Positions 17,215 to 27,477 of a stretch of DNA of 64,000 nt are shown here, piece by piece. The notes below the pieces were generated by a model, which was given only the letters and a program-made list of their open reading frames with translations, searched no databases and had not been told where the DNA came from. Within the stretch, counting starts at the first letter, position 1. The number at the start of each line of letters is the position of its first letter. The DNA is from Pseudomonas sp. VD-NE ins (GTDB lineage Bacteria > Pseudomonadota > Gammaproteobacteria > Pseudomonadales > Pseudomonadaceae), in NCBI RefSeq assembly GCF_031882575.1, contig NZ_CP134772.1, positions 4,830,501-4,894,500 on the forward strand, written 5' to 3'. A program made the translations under genes and the position numbers.

Positions 17215-18030
17215 TCAGGCATCCAGTAGGGCGCGGGCAATGGTTTGCAGTTTACGGGTGAGCGGGCCAACCGGCCAGCTTAGTGCAGCGTAGGCGCGTA
17301 CCGGCCAGACGCCATATACGCTGTTGCAGACAAACACTTCATCGGCCCATTGCAGCTGTTCGAGGCTGATGTCGGCGATTTGCGTGGGAATGGCCAAAGA
17401 CTCGGCCTGAAACAATATTTCGGCGCGCATCACACCGGCGACACCACAACGCTTCAGATCCGGCGTGATCAACACACCGTCGCGCACCAGAAACAGATTA
17501 CTGAACACAGCCTCGATCACTCGACCGGCCTGATCGAGCATCAAGCCTTCGGCGTGTTCGCTGTCCTGCCATTCGGCACGGGCGAGAACCTGCTCCAGGC
17601 GATTGAGGTGTTTGAGTCCGGCGAGAAACGGCTGTTTGGACAGTCGCGTGTTGCATGGAAACAGGCGAACGCCTTGTTCAGCATGCACAGCGGGATAAGC
17701 CGCTGGAGGATTGCCTTGCAGAATACGGCGGCCCGGCGCCGTCGGGTCGGGCGCATAACCGCGCAAACCGTCGCCACGGGTGAGGATGAACTTGAGCACG
17801 CCCTCGCCCATCGCGGCGGCGTAGCTCAGCAGCTCGTGGCGAATCAGCTCGATATCGGCGGCGATGGCCAGACGCGAGCAGCCATCGGCCAGACGTGTCA
17901 GGTGCCGATCCAGCAGGATCGGCTGGCCGCTACGCACAGCGATGGTCTCGAACAGACCGTCGCCGTATGCCAGGCCGCGATCTTTCAGCGACAGAGTGTC
18001 AGCCGGTTGACCGTCGACCCAGCTGTCCAT
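17215..18030 (-). CDS. pabC: Aminodeoxychorismate lyase PabC
   Basis: This 271-residue fold-type IV PLP enzyme converts 4-amino-4-deoxychorismate to p-aminobenzoate and pyruvate for folate synthesis. Conserved blocks are DRGLAYGDGLFETI, GLKHLNRLEQVLARAEW and the C-terminal ADEVFVCNSVYGVWPV. Its ATG shares one base with the fabF stop. It could in principle be another branched-chain-aminotransferase-like enzyme, but context and length favour PabC. Confidence 0.92.
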   Translation of the reverse strand: MDSWVDGQPADTLSLKDRGLAYGDGLFETIAVRSGQPILLDRHLTRLADGCSRLAIAADIELIRHELLSYAAAMGEGVLKFILTRGDGLRGYAPDPTAPGRRILQGNPPAAYPAVHAEQGVRLFPCNTRLSKQPFLAGLKHLNRLEQVLARAEWQDSEHAEGLMLDQAGRVIEAVFSNLFLVRDGVLITPDLKRCGVAGVMRAEILFQAESLAIPTQIADISLEQLQWADEVFVCNSVYGVWPVRAYAALSWPVGPLTRKLQTIARALLDA

Positions 18031-19274
18031 CAGCCTGCGAACCGGCGGAACGCCAAGGTGCCGTTGGTGCCGCCAAAACCGAAGGAGTTGGACAGCACGA
18101 CATCGATGTCCATGTTGCGCGCGGTGTGCGCGACGAAATCAAGGTCGCAGCCTTCGTCCGGCTCATCGAGGTTGATGGTCGGCGGGGCTACCTGGCTGTT
18201 GATCGCCAGCACGCTGAAGATCGCTTCAACCGCGCCCGCCGCACCCAACAGGTGACCGGTCATCGATTTGGTCGAGCTCACTGCCAGTTTGTAGGCGTGA
18301 TCACCGAACACGGTCTTGATCGCATTGGCTTCGGCGAGGTCGCCGGCCGAAGTCGAAGTACCGTGAGCGTTGATGTATTGCACTTGATCGGCGTTGATCT
18401 TCGCATCGCGCAGCGCGTTGGTGATGCAGCGTGCTGCACCGGCGCCGTCGGCAGGTGGCGAGGTCATGTGGAACGCGTCGCCACTGGTGCCAAAGCCGAT
18501 GAGTTCGGCATAGATGGTCGCGCCGCGCGCCTTGGCGTGCTCCAGTTCTTCGAGAACCAGTGCACCGGCACCGTCGGACAGGACGAAGCCATCACGGCCC
18601 TTGTCCCATGGACGACTGGCGCGGGTCGGTTCGTCATTGCGGGTCGACAGCGCACGGGACGCGCCGAAGCCACCCATGCCCAGGCCGCACGCGGCCATTT
18701 CGGCACCGCCGGCAATCATCACGTCGGCTTCGTCGTACATGATGTTGCGCGCCGCCATGCCGATGCAGTGCGTACCGGTGGTACATGCAGTGGCGATGGC
18801 GTAGTTAGGTCCCTGTGCCCCCAGGTGGATGGACAGGAAACCGGAAATCATATTGATGATCGAGCCTGGCACGAAGAATGGCGAGATTCGACGCGGGCCC
18901 GTCTCATGCAGGGTACGGCTGGTTTCTTCGATGTTGGTCAGACCGCCGATTCCTGAACCCATGGCTACGCCAATGCGTTCACGGTTGGCGTCAGTGACTT
19001 CCAGCCCGGCGTTGCGCACGGCTTGAAAGCCTGCGGCGAGGCCGTACTGAATGAACAGGTCGAGCTTGCGCGCTTCCTTGACCGACAGGTATTCCTCGAC
19101 ATTGAAGCCCTTTACCGAGCCGCCAAAGCGGGTGGAGTAGGCAGAAAGGTCGGTGTGTTCGATCAGACCAATGCCACTGCGGCCAGCCAGAATGCCCTGC
19201 CAACTGCTCGGCACATCCGTGCCCAGTGGCGACAACATACCCATACCGGTGACTACGACGCGTCTACGCGACAC
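18030..19274 (-). CDS. fabF: 3-oxoacyl-ACP synthase II FabF
   Basis: This 414-residue condensing enzyme elongates acyl-ACP with malonyl-ACP. The catalytic Cys is in [12 protein letters not shown] and the two His residues in [11 protein letters not shown] and [16 protein letters not shown] chose the GTG start at 19274 ([12 protein letters not shown]) because AAGGAGAG sits 5 bases upstream and it gives the usual length; the open frame continues 11 codons further. It follows acpP, separated by a hairpin terminator at 19319-19353. Confidence 0.95.
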   Translation of the reverse strand: MSRRRVVVTGMGMLSPLGTDVPSSWQGILAGRSGIGLIEHTDLSAYSTRFGGSVKGFNVEEYLSVKEARKLDLFIQYGLAAGFQAVRNAGLEVTDANRERIGVAMGSGIGGLTNIEETSRTLHETGPRRISPFFVPGSIINMISGFLSIHLGAQGPNYAIATACTTGTHCIGMAARNIMYDEADVMIAGGAEMAACGLGMGGFGASRALSTRNDEPTRASRPWDKGRDGFVLSDGAGALVLEELEHAKARGATIYAELIGFGTSGDAFHMTSPPADGAGAARCITNALRDAKINADQVQYINAHGTSTSAGDLAEANAIKTVFGDHAYKLAVSSTKSMTGHLLGAAGAVEAIFSVLAINSQVAPPTINLDEPDEGCDLDFVAHTARNMDIDVVLSNSFGFGGTNGTLAFRRFAG

Positions 19275-19318
19275 AGCACTCTCCTTTTTCAAATGACGAT
19301 TTTGCATCAGGCCTAAAG

Positions 19319-19353
19319 AAAAAACCGCACGCCATGATGGCAGTGCGGTTTTT
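19319..19353. terminator. Bidirectional hairpin terminator between acpP and fabF
   Basis: CCGCAC (19325-19330) and GTGCGG (19343-19348) pair, flanked by A-run and T-run, so a leftward acpP transcript would end in a U-run. Partial termination here explains how acpP can be expressed far above fabF. Confidence 0.85.
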
Positions 19354-19382
19354 CCATGACAGCAAACAACGATTACAAACTA

Positions 19383-19619
19383 TTACGCCTGGTGGCTAGT
19401 AACGTAGTCGATTGCAGCTTGTACAGTAGTGATCTTCTCAGCTTCTTCGTCAGGGATTTCGGTCTCGAATTCCTCTTCCAGAGCCATCACCAGCTCAACG
19501 GTGTCAAGGGAGTCGGCACCCAGGTCTTCTACGAAGGAAGCGGTGTTGACCACTTCTTCTTCTTTAACACCCAGTTGCTCGGCAACGATTTTCTTGACGC
19601 GCTCTTCGATGGTGCTCAT
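19383..19619 (-). CDS. acpP: Acyl carrier protein AcpP
   Basis: This 78-residue acidic protein carries fatty-acyl chains on the 4'-phosphopantetheine attached to S37 in the [10 protein letters not shown] motif. Sequence and size match other Pseudomonas ACPs. A good ribosome site (AGGAGT) precedes the ATG. The 196-base gap from fabG probably holds its own strong promoter, and a terminator follows it. Confidence 0.97.
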   Translation of the reverse strand: MSTIEERVKKIVAEQLGVKEEEVVNTASFVEDLGADSLDTVELVMALEEEFETEIPDEEAEKITTVQAAIDYVTSHQA

Positions 19620-19815
19620 ACCTTGTTTTCACTCCTAATGGACAAATTCAGGCAGCTGGCCAGTGGGTAAGTGTATAGAAAGACTTTTCAGTTTTTCAAC
19701 TGAAAGCTTCACTCCTCAAACCCTGCAGCCCTCTGCCTATAAATAGATTGCAGCTTTATAACGGATTTTAGACAGCTCGTATGACATTTTTTTGAAGCAA
19801 TCCGTCACATTTTAC
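19620..19815. other. Leader and promoter region of acpP
   Basis: This A/T-rich gap holds a perfect 8-bp hairpin TTTCAGTT/AACTGAAA (19686-19705) and several promoter-like hexamers on the leftward strand. I could not single out one promoter. The length and composition are consistent with a separate acpP promoter. Confidence 0.5.
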
Positions 19816-20559
19816 TTACATGTACATCCCACCGTTCACCGGGATTGTAGCCCCAGTGACGTATGCCGCACCGTCGGATGCAAGAAAAGCGACCACAGAC
19901 GCGATCTCTTGAGCTTGTCCCAAACGACCCAGCGGAATCTGCGTCTGCAAGGCTTCACGCTGTGCTTCAGGCAGCTCGCGCGTCATATCGGTGTCGATAA
20001 ACCCTGGGGTTACCGAGTTGACCGTAATCGAACGCGAACCGACTTCACGCGCCATTGCACGGCTGAAACCTTCCAGACCGGCCTTGGCGGCTGCATAGTT
20101 TACTTGGCCTGCGTTGCCCATGGCACCCACCACCGAGCCAATACTGATAATTCGCCCCCAACGCGCCTTGGTCATGCCGCGCAGAACGCCCTTGGACAGG
20201 CGATACAGACTGTTCAGATTGGTATCGATCACGTCGTACCACTCGTCGTCTTTCATGCGCATCATTAGGTTATCGCGGGTGATGCCGGCATTATTGACCA
20301 GGATCGCCACCGGCGCACCAAACTGCTCCTGAATGCCCGCCAGCACAGCACTGACCGATTCATCGCTGGTAACGTTGAGCTCAAAACCTGCGCCCTGAAT
20401 ACCGTTTTCCTTCAGGGTTGCGGCGATACGCTCAGCGCCCGAAGCGGAAGTCGCGGTGCCAATGACGATGGCGCCCTGACGACCCAGCTCCAGTGCGATA
20501 GCCTGGCCGATACCGCGGCTTGCACCGGTGACCAGTGCAACTTTACCTTGCAGACTCAT
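19816..20559 (-). CDS. fabG: 3-oxoacyl-ACP reductase FabG
   Basis: This 247-residue NADPH-dependent SDR reduces 3-oxoacyl-ACP in fatty acid elongation. It has TGASRGIG at residues 11-18, the NNAG motif, catalytic Ser and Tyr/Lys (YAAAKAG), and the C-terminal GATIPVNGGMYM. It lies 16 bases downstream of fabD, in the canonical fabD-fabG-acpP order. Confidence 0.95.
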   Translation of the reverse strand: MSLQGKVALVTGASRGIGQAIALELGRQGAIVIGTATSASGAERIAATLKENGIQGAGFELNVTSDESVSAVLAGIQEQFGAPVAILVNNAGITRDNLMMRMKDDEWYDVIDTNLNSLYRLSKGVLRGMTKARWGRIISIGSVVGAMGNAGQVNYAAAKAGLEGFSRAMAREVGSRSITVNSVTPGFIDTDMTRELPEAQREALQTQIPLGRLGQAQEIASVVAFLASDGAAYVTGATIPVNGGMYM

Positions 20560-20575
20560 GCAAGTTTCTCCTGAT

Positions 20576-21514
20576 TCAGGCTTGCGCTGCGCGAGCGGCA
20601 GCGAAAGCGTCTGGGGTATTGAGGTTGGAAGTCGCCACGCCTTCGGCGCAACGCTTGTTCAGACCGGCCAGGACCTTGCCCGGGCCGCATTCGACCAGAT
20701 TGGTCGCGCCTTTGGCGGCGAGAGTCTGTACCGACTCGACCCAGCGCACCGGCTTGTACAGTTGTTCGAGCAGATCACGCTTGAGGGTTTCCAGATCGGC
20801 CGGCACTTGCGCGCTGACGTTCTGTACCACCGGGATCTGCGGCGCCTGCCAGTCGATGGCGGCAATGGATTCGGCAAAGCGCTCGGCGGCCGGACGCATC
20901 AGCTCGCAGTGCGACGGCACGCTCACCGGCAGCGGCATGGCACGCTTGGCGCCACGCGCCTTGCAGCCTTCGATGGCACGCTCGACAGCAGCCTTGGCAC
21001 CAGCAATCACCACTTGGCCCGGCGAGTTGAAATTGACCGCGCTGACCACTTCACCTTGCGCCGCTTCGGCGCAGGCAGCCAGTACATCGGCATCTTCCAG
21101 ACCGAGGATGGCAGCCATGCCGCCCTGCCCGGCCGGAACCGCTTCCTGCATCAGTTGACCACGGCGCTCAACGAGCTTTACCGCGTCAGCCAGTGTCAGG
21201 CTGCCAGCAGCGACTAGCGCGCTGTATTCACCCAGGCTGTGCCCGGCAACAAAGGCCGGACGCGCACCGCCTTCAGCCAGCCACAGACGCCACAGGGCGA
21301 TCGAAGCGGTCAAAATGGCCGGTTGGGTTTTATCGGTTTGATTGAGCAACTCTTCGGGGCCCTGCTGGGTCAGCGCCCACAGGTCATAGCCCAGAGCCTC
21401 AGAGGCTTCTTTGAATGTTTCGAGGATCAACGGATATTCCGCGCCCAGCTCGGCCAGCATGCCGAGGGACTGCGAACCCTGTCCTGGAAAGACGAATGCG
21501 AGGGAAGCAGACAT
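20576..21514 (-). CDS. fabD: Malonyl-CoA:ACP transacylase FabD
   Basis: This 312-residue acyltransferase moves malonyl from CoA to ACP. The catalytic Ser is in VAGHSLGEYSALVAAG, with FPGQGSQ near the N-terminus and the active-site His in SVPSHCELM. I chose the ATG at 21514 because it yields the family length and MSASLAFVFPGQ; the open frame extends 19 codons further without family similarity. Confidence 0.95.
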   Translation of the reverse strand: MSASLAFVFPGQGSQSLGMLAELGAEYPLILETFKEASEALGYDLWALTQQGPEELLNQTDKTQPAILTASIALWRLWLAEGGARPAFVAGHSLGEYSALVAAGSLTLADAVKLVERRGQLMQEAVPAGQGGMAAILGLEDADVLAACAEAAQGEVVSAVNFNSPGQVVIAGAKAAVERAIEGCKARGAKRAMPLPVSVPSHCELMRPAAERFAESIAAIDWQAPQIPVVQNVSAQVPADLETLKRDLLEQLYKPVRWVESVQTLAAKGATNLVECGPGKVLAGLNKRCAEGVATSNLNTPDAFAAARAAQA

Positions 21515-21637
21515 GTAACAAGCCCCTAATGATCTTGTCGTCGGAAAATGACGCCCCGCTGGGGGACGCAAGAAACTGACAGTTGGATGGCCCTTTGAAC
21601 CGGGCGGTCACATTTAAGCATTGTCCGACGAAAACGC

Positions 21638-22648
21638 CTAAGACAACAAATCCTCCAGACGACCGTGGAGGCGCTCGGGAAGATTTTCCTGGATCTCGAT
21701 CAGCGCACGCGAAATAGCACTCTGAAAGCCCTGAACCCCGGCTGAGCCGTGGCTTTTCACCACGATACCCTGCAAGCCGAGAAAGCTTGCACCGTTATGT
21801 CGCGCCGGTGCCAGATCGGCCTGCAAGCGCTTCATCAACGGTAACGCCAAAGCCCCAACGGCACGGGAGGCGAGATTTCTTTTGAACAGCGCCTCGATGC
21901 GCGCCGCGATCATCGTTGCCAGACCTTCGCTGGACTTGAGCAGGATGTTGCCGACAAAACCATCACACACCACAACATCGGCCTCGCCACGATACAAGCC
22001 GTCGCCTTCGATAAAGCCGATGTAGTTGATGCCACGAGCAGCCTGCAACAGTGTTGCGGCCAGTTTGACCTGCTGATTGCCCTTGATGTCTTCAGTGCCG
22101 ATATTCAGCAGCGCCACGCGCGGGCGATTGATCCCCAGCGTCTGCGCCGCCACCGAACCCATCACCGCAAACTGCAGCAGATGTTCGGCACTGCAGTCGA
22201 CATTGGCGCCCAGATCGAGCAACTGGCAATAGCCCTTCTGCGTTGGAATCGCCGCCACCATCGCCGGCCGATCAATACCCGGCAGCGTCTTCAGCACAAA
22301 CCGCGACAACGCCATCAATGCACCGGTATTGCCAGCACTGACACAGGCCTGAGCCTTGCCATCACGCACCAGCTCAAGGGCGACACGCATCGACGAATCC
22401 GGCTTGCCACGCAAGGCCTGGGTCGGCTTTTCGTCCATGGTGATGACTTCGCTGGCCGGGACAATCGTCAGGCGCGCGCGATCAGCAGCCGATTGGCCGT
22501 GGATCAATTCTTCAAGAAGGGAGGGTTGACCGACGAGGGTCAGGTGCAGCGAGGGCGTAGCAGACAGACAAGCAAGGCTGGCCTGAACAATGCTGCGGGG
22601 ACCGAAGTCCCCGCCCATTGCGTCAATCGCGATGACTTGAGCGGACAA
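21638..22648 (-). CDS. plsX: Phosphate acyltransferase PlsX
   Basis: This 336-residue peripheral membrane enzyme makes acyl-phosphate from acyl-ACP for glycerolipid synthesis. Conserved blocks are [12 protein letters not shown] near the N-terminus, [12 protein letters not shown] and [16 protein letters not shown]. It starts 4 bases after rpmF, the usual rpmF-plsX-fab order. Confidence 0.95.
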   Translation of the reverse strand: MSAQVIAIDAMGGDFGPRSIVQASLACLSATPSLHLTLVGQPSLLEELIHGQSAADRARLTIVPASEVITMDEKPTQALRGKPDSSMRVALELVRDGKAQACVSAGNTGALMALSRFVLKTLPGIDRPAMVAAIPTQKGYCQLLDLGANVDCSAEHLLQFAVMGSVAAQTLGINRPRVALLNIGTEDIKGNQQVKLAATLLQAARGINYIGFIEGDGLYRGEADVVVCDGFVGNILLKSSEGLATMIAARIEALFKRNLASRAVGALALPLMKRLQADLAPARHNGASFLGLQGIVVKSHGSAGVQGFQSAISRALIEIQENLPERLHGRLEDLLS

Positions 22649-22652
22649 GTGA

Positions 22653-22835
22653 TTACTCGTCAGCGCCCTTGTCGATCACTTTACGGCCACGGTATACGCC
22701 TTCTGGCGATACGTGGTGACGCAGGTGAACTTCACCAGTGGTTTTTTCTACAGACAGGGTGCTAGCCTCGAGAGCGTCGTGCGAACGGCGCATGTCACGG
22801 GCAGAGCGGGATTTTTTGTTCTGCTGAACAGCCAT
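22653..22835 (-). CDS. rpmF: Ribosomal protein bL32
   Basis: This basic 60-residue protein of the large ribosomal subunit begins [20 protein letters not shown], as in other proteobacteria. It lies between the DUF177 gene and plsX, the conserved yceD-rpmF-plsX arrangement. Confidence 0.97.
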
Positions 22836-22848
22836 AATTGATTAACTC

Positions 22849-23376
22849 CTAAACGTTTGGGTCACGCTTTAACTGCGCCAATACACTGAACGGGTTGGAC
22901 CGCGTTGACTCGTCCTCGCTCGGTTCGGGCTCATCGAGACCCGCCGGCTGCTGGCATTCTTCCGGATGATGAGCAGGCACAATGGGCAAGGCGAGCAGAA
23001 GCTCCTCCTCGATCAGTGACTGCAGATCCAATGGATCTTCGCCCAGTTCCAGCACGTCATAACCTTTCGGCAACGACTGGGTATTCGCACCCTCTTTCAC
23101 CACAGCATAACTGCATTCGCTGTGGATCGGCAGGGTGACCAGCTCAAGACAACGCTGGCAAACCATTTTGACCTCGGTGTCGATAAAGCTGTGGATCACC
23201 ACAGATTTACGTTCATCTCGTTCAAAAACGAATTTCGCCTGCACCGTACCGACATCGTCGGAAAGCGGGTCGCAGAGTCTCTTCAAATCGGCCAGCAGCA
23301 GTTCACCTTGAAGGGTGGTGCCACGATCAGCCAATTTGCGCGGGTCAACGTGAGGTGGAATCGGGTCATTCAACAT
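22849..23376 (-). CDS. yceD: YceD/DUF177 family protein
   Basis: This 175-residue protein belongs to the DUF177 family, linked to 23S rRNA accumulation in bacteria and plants and always found next to rpmF. The conserved VCQRCLELV motif lies in the middle, and the C-terminus is acidic. I chose the ATG at 23376 (MLNDPIPPHVDP); an in-frame ATG eight codons upstream lacks a ribosome site. It is the first gene of the leftward fab block and is divergent from maf. Confidence 0.9.
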   Translation of the reverse strand: MLNDPIPPHVDPRKLADRGTTLQGELLLADLKRLCDPLSDDVGTVQAKFVFERDERKSVVIHSFIDTEVKMVCQRCLELVTLPIHSECSYAVVKEGANTQSLPKGYDVLELGEDPLDLQSLIEEELLLALPIVPAHHPEECQQPAGLDEPEPSEDESTRSNPFSVLAQLKRDPNV

Positions 23377-23481
23377 AGGCGCAGCATTATAGGGATGCAC
23401 CCACCCATGTCAAAGGAAATTGTGCCCTGTCCGTCACTTGCGTGCCTCCGCTAGAATTCGCACCTGCCCCAGGAGACGCAA

Positions 23482-24060
23482 ATGCCGCCTTTATTACTTG
23501 CTTCAAGCTCGACCTATCGTCGGGAATTGCTCGCCCGCCTGCACCTGCCGTTCGTCTGCAGCTCGCCGGATATCGATGAAAGTCACCGCCCAGGTGAGTC
23601 AGCCATCGAACTGGTCAAGCGCCTCGCCGAACAAAAGGCCCGGGCATTGGCTGATAGCCATCCCGCCCATCTGATTATCGGCTCGGATCAGGTCGCCGTG
23701 CTCGGCGAGCAGATCATCGGCAAGCCGCACACCTTCGAGAAGGCCCGTGAACAGTTAATGGCCGCCAGCGGCGCCAGCGTGACCTTCCTGACCGGCCTGG
23801 CCCTGCTTAACAGCCAGACCGGCCGATGCCAGGTCGACTGCGTGCCGTTTACCGTACACATGCGCCAGCTCGATCAGGCGCGCGTCGAGCGCTATCTGCG
23901 TATCGAGCAGCCGTATGACTGCGCTGGCAGCTTCAAGGCGGAAGGGTTGGGGGTGAGCCTGTTTCAGTCCACTGAAGGGCCTGACGCCACCAGCCTGATC
24001 GGTTTGCCGCTGATTCGGCTGATCGACATGTTGCTGGTTGAGGGCGTGCAGATTCCTTAA
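23482..24060 (+). CDS. maf: Maf/YceF family nucleotide pyrophosphatase
   Basis: This 192-residue house-cleaning pyrophosphatase removes non-canonical nucleotides; the YceF branch hydrolyses m7GTP. It begins PPLLLASSSTYRRELL and has SPDIDESH, GSDQVAVL and GKPHTFEKA, all family motifs. Location beside yceD and rpmF is the YceF position in E. coli. An AGGAG ribosome site precedes the ATG. It is one of the few rightward genes in this block. Confidence 0.92.
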   Translation: MPPLLLASSSTYRRELLARLHLPFVCSSPDIDESHRPGESAIELVKRLAEQKARALADSHPAHLIIGSDQVAVLGEQIIGKPHTFEKAREQLMAASGASVTFLTGLALLNSQTGRCQVDCVPFTVHMRQLDQARVERYLRIEQPYDCAGSFKAEGLGVSLFQSTEGPDATSLIGLPLIRLIDMLLVEGVQIP

Positions 24061-24064
24061 AAGC

Positions 24065-24141
24065 AAAAGATCGCAGCCTTCGGCAGCTCCTACATGGGAA
24101 TGTAAAACCCTGTAGGAGCTGCCGAAGGCTGCGATCTTTTG
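24065..24141. repeat. REP pair after maf
   Basis: Inverted units AGATCGCAGCCTTCGGCAGC and facing copy, with about 20 bases between them, lie between the converging maf and S49 peptidase genes. The long hairpin could end transcription from both sides. Confidence 0.9.
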
Positions 24142-24155
24142 ATCGTTACAACGAA

Positions 24156-25145
24156 TCAGCGCAACGAAGGCCCGTGGAAACCCATCCACATCGCCAACTG
24201 CTCAGCCACACTGGCACCGAGCTTCTTCGAGAAGCGATCGAACGGTGACTCCTGCACAGTGAAGTCGACCAGCTCTTTCTCGCCAATCACATCACGTGCC
24301 ACCGAACTGGCATTGCCCAGGCCATCAATCAAACCCAGCGGCAGCGCCTGCTCACCCGACCAGACCAACCCGGAGAACAACTCTGGATGATCCTTGTCTT
24401 TCAAGCGATCGCCACGCCCCTGCTTGACGCTGTTGATGAACTGCTTGTGCGTCGTATCGAGCACGCTCTGCCAGAATGCCGTCTCTTCAGGCTTCTGCGG
24501 CTGGAACGGATCGAGGAACGATTTGTGTTCACCCGAGGTGTACGTACGACGCTCGACACCCAGTTTTTCCATGGTGCCGACAAAACCGTAACCGGCCGCC
24601 GTCACGCCAATCGAACCGACCAGACTGGCCTTGTCGGCGTAGATCTGATCCGCCGCACTGGCGATGTAATAAGCGCCGGACGCACCGAGATCGGAAATCA
24701 CCGCATACACTTTGATCTCCGGATGCAGACCGCGCAGACGCTTGATCTCGTCATACACATAACCTGACTGCACCGGACTGCCGCCAGGACTGTTGATCCG
24801 CAGGATCACACCCTTGACCTTCTTGTCCTCGAACGCCGCCCGCAGGCTGCCGACGATGTTATCGGCACTGGCCGGTTCCTTGTCGGCGATCATGCCGGTG
24901 ACGTCGATCAACGCGGTGTAGTTCGAGCCGCGTGTGGCGCTCTTTTCCATGTCCATCAACGGCGTGAACAGGATCAGTGCCACAAACAGATAAACAAAGG
25001 TCAGCAGCTTGAAAAAAATCCCCCAACGCCGCGAACGACGCTGTTCCTGCACGCCGGCGAGCAGCGTCTTCTCCAACAGCTTCCAGCTTTTCTGGTCACC
25101 GTCGTCGGCACTTGCCTTGGCCGGTGCTTTCCATTCGTCGGTCAT
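24156..25145 (-). CDS. S49 family signal peptide peptidase (SppA-like)
   Basis: This 329-residue membrane-anchored serine peptidase degrades cleaved signal peptides. A single N-terminal membrane segment (about residues 42-65, FKLLTFVYLFVALILFTPL) leads to the periplasmic protease domain. The nucleophile Ser is in DLGASGAYYIASAAD and the general-base Lys in ADKASLVGSIG. The short 36-kDa form without domain duplication is the usual one in pseudomonads. I preferred the ATG at 25145 to one three codons upstream. Confidence 0.9.
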   Translation of the reverse strand: MTDEWKAPAKASADDGDQKSWKLLEKTLLAGVQEQRRSRRWGIFFKLLTFVYLFVALILFTPLMDMEKSATRGSNYTALIDVTGMIADKEPASADNIVGSLRAAFEDKKVKGVILRINSPGGSPVQSGYVYDEIKRLRGLHPEIKVYAVISDLGASGAYYIASAADQIYADKASLVGSIGVTAAGYGFVGTMEKLGVERRTYTSGEHKSFLDPFQPQKPEETAFWQSVLDTTHKQFINSVKQGRGDRLKDKDHPELFSGLVWSGEQALPLGLIDGLGNASSVARDVIGEKELVDFTVQESPFDRFSKKLGASVAEQLAMWMGFHGPSLR

Positions 25146-25169
25146 GCCATCCACCCCAGCAAAAACGTA

Positions 25170-25832
25170 TTAAGCCTGCTGCCCCAGCCAGGCATGCAAT
25201 TCACAAAAACGGTCAATCGACAGGCGCGGCTCGAACTGCTGCAGCGATTCGATCGATTGCGCGCCATAGCTGACCGCTACAGAATCCATCCCGGCATTAC
25301 GCGCCATCAGCAGATCGAAGGACGAGTCGCCGACCATCAATGCCTGCTCCGGGCGCACACCACAATGCGCAAGGATCTGTTCCAGCATCAGAGGGTGCGG
25401 CTTGCTCGCAGTTTCATCGGCAGCGCGGGTGATATCGAAATAATCTTCCCAGCCATTGGCCTTGAGCACTCGGTCCAGTCCGCGACGATTTTTGCCGGTC
25501 GCGACGGCGAGGTGATAACCCTGCCCGCGAAAGGACGCCATCGACTCGACGACACCGTCGAACAGTGGCGAAGGCACCGCTTCTGCGGCAATGTAGTGGT
25601 CAGCGTAATACTCGCGAAACAAGGTCATTTCGGCATCGCTGATTTCCGGGTACAGCGTGCGAATCGCCTCGGGCAAGCCCAGACCGATGATGCCTTTGAC
25701 GGCAAAATCATCACGCAACTCGAAACCGGAGCGCCCGGACGCCGAGTGCATGGCCTCGACGATCCGGTGAATGGAATCGGCCAGCGTGCCGTCCCAATCG
25801 AAAATCAGCAGCTTGTAATCAGATGGGCGCAC
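25170..25832 (-). CDS. HAD-IA family hydrolase, phosphoglycolate phosphatase-like
   Basis: This 220-residue phosphatase has the nucleophile motif [10 protein letters not shown] at residues 10-19, motif II ([11 protein letters not shown]), the Lys in ETASKPHP and the terminal Asp pair in [16 protein letters not shown]. The cap is of the C1 helical type. The substrate is not known. Its start overlaps the rluC stop by 14 bases, so the two are translationally linked. Confidence 0.88.
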   Translation of the reverse strand: MRPSDYKLLIFDWDGTLADSIHRIVEAMHSASGRSGFELRDDFAVKGIIGLGLPEAIRTLYPEISDAEMTLFREYYADHYIAAEAVPSPLFDGVVESMASFRGQGYHLAVATGKNRRGLDRVLKANGWEDYFDITRAADETASKPHPLMLEQILAHCGVRPEQALMVGDSSFDLLMARNAGMDSVAVSYGAQSIESLQQFEPRLSIDRFCELHAWLGQQA

Positions 25833-26778
25833 TCAATCGCTCCACGGTCTTGGCCCACATTTCATCGACCGGCGCCTGCAAGGTCAGCTTGCCGCCATCG
25901 GGCAGCGGCACGGTCAGCATGTAGGCGTGCAGGAACAGCCGCTTGCCGCCCAGATCGCGGATCTCCTTGGTGAAATCCTCATCGCCGTACTTGCTGTCGC
26001 CAGCAATGCAATGGCCAGCATGCAGGGTGTGCACGCGAATCTGGTGGGTACGACCGGTAACCGGTTTAGCCTCGACCATGGTGGCAAAGTCACCGAAGCG
26101 GCGCAGCACCTTGAACATGGTCAGCGCTTCTTTGCCCTCGTCATTGACTTCGACCATGCGCTCGCCGGAACGCAGATTGCTCTTGAGCAATGGCGCGCTG
26201 ACTTTCTTGATCGAGGTCGCCCAGTTACCACGCACCAGCGCCATATAGCGCTTGTCGACGCCGTCACCACGCAATTGCTCATGCAAGTGGCGCAACATGC
26301 TGCGCTTTTTGGCGATCATCAGCAGGCCGGAGGTGTCGCGGTCGAGACGGTGAACCAGTTCCAGCTCTTTGGCATCGGGACGCAACTGACGAAAGGCTTC
26401 GATTACGCCGAAGTTCAAGCCGCTGCCGCCGTGAACCGCAATGCCGGCAGGCTTGTTGATCACGATCAGAGCTTTGTCTTCGAAGACAATCGAGGCTTCC
26501 AGGCGCTGCAACAGGCCTTGGGCCAGTGGCACCGGCTCATCGCGCTCAGGCACGCGAACCGGCGGCACGCGCACGATATCGCCGGCCTGCAGCTTGTATT
26601 CGGGCTTGATCCGACCTTTGTTAACACGCACTTCGCCTTTACGCAAAATGCGGTAAATCAAGGTCTTGGGCACGCCTTTGAGCCGGGCGAGGAGAAAGTT
26701 GTCGATTCGTTGGCCGGCATACTCCGGCGAGACTTCAAGCAATTGAACGCCTGGAGTCGAAGGTGCAGTAGTTGTCAT
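25819..26778 (-). CDS. rluC: 23S rRNA pseudouridine synthase RluC
   Basis: This 319-residue enzyme makes pseudouridines 955, 2504 and 2580 of 23S rRNA in E. coli. An N-terminal S4 RNA-binding domain ([21 protein letters not shown] region) precedes the catalytic domain with the Asp in [12 protein letters not shown] chose the ATG at 26778 because it gives the E. coli length; the open frame continues 85 codons upstream into the rne leader without family similarity. It is divergent from rne, as in enterobacteria. Confidence 0.92.
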   Translation of the reverse strand: MTTTAPSTPGVQLLEVSPEYAGQRIDNFLLARLKGVPKTLIYRILRKGEVRVNKGRIKPEYKLQAGDIVRVPPVRVPERDEPVPLAQGLLQRLEASIVFEDKALIVINKPAGIAVHGGSGLNFGVIEAFRQLRPDAKELELVHRLDRDTSGLLMIAKKRSMLRHLHEQLRGDGVDKRYMALVRGNWATSIKKVSAPLLKSNLRSGERMVEVNDEGKEALTMFKVLRRFGDFATMVEAKPVTGRTHQIRVHTLHAGHCIAGDSKYGDEDFTKEIRDLGGKRLFLHAYMLTVPLPDGGKLTLQAPVDEMWAKTVERLSAPI

Positions 26779-27477
26779 GCCGGCGATGATAACAATTTTT
26801 ATGGAATTGAAGCACTTAATCATTGCTGCTATAGTCGCGAACGCCGCCAAAAGCGGCCTGGACAGAGGAACCACGGTCAAAAACCGGCCCTGACCAACGC
26901 AATTCACCAGGACGCGAGGCCGTCCTACGGGGCTTTTGCTACGTAACGGTGGAGTTTGCAGTTGTAACAAGCGCAGGTGACATGAGGCCTGAATTACACC
27001 GTCGAGCAGAGTTTTTACTCGCCTGACAGGCACACATTCAAGGCCAGTTCACAAAGTGCAGTCAGCTGCAGATGACCCCGAGCGAATGCTTCGGAAACAA
27101 CGCCTGAATTAGCCATGATGCGTGACCTCCCCTTTCGGAGCTCACGGTAAATGCCAACCCGCTGCGGATTCTGCGCGCGGCAGCACCCGAATTATCAGGG
27201 ATACGTGTAGGGTGGAGATGCACAACCGCTGGACTGTGTAGCAATAGGCTTTATCAAGACGCTTCATCTCGTCCACAGCCGCTGGTTGATTCCTCCTCCT
27301 GACTGAGTGCTTAAGTAGCCACAGCAAGCAGGACGCGTACGTCGCTATATCGGCCCAATTGGCCGCATATCGCTGGACACGGGAATGGCCAACCACTCCC
27401 GACGCACCTGACACCGACCGTGAGAAGTCGTGTGTGCCGAACGCCGTTTCCGGCAGCCCGGAAACCGACGGTACTAC
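26779..27477 (+). promoter_or_regulatory. rne promoter and long 5' leader
   Basis: About 700 bases lie between the divergent rluC and rne starts with no convincing gene. In E. coli rne has a long structured leader through which RNase E autoregulates its own mRNA, and the size here suggests the same. A perfect 8-bp hairpin, GTTTCCGG/CCGGAAAC, lies at 27446-27465 just before the start codon. A Shine-Dalgarno sequence is weak or absent (only GACGG, 7 bases before the ATG). The transcription start could not be placed. Confidence 0.6.
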
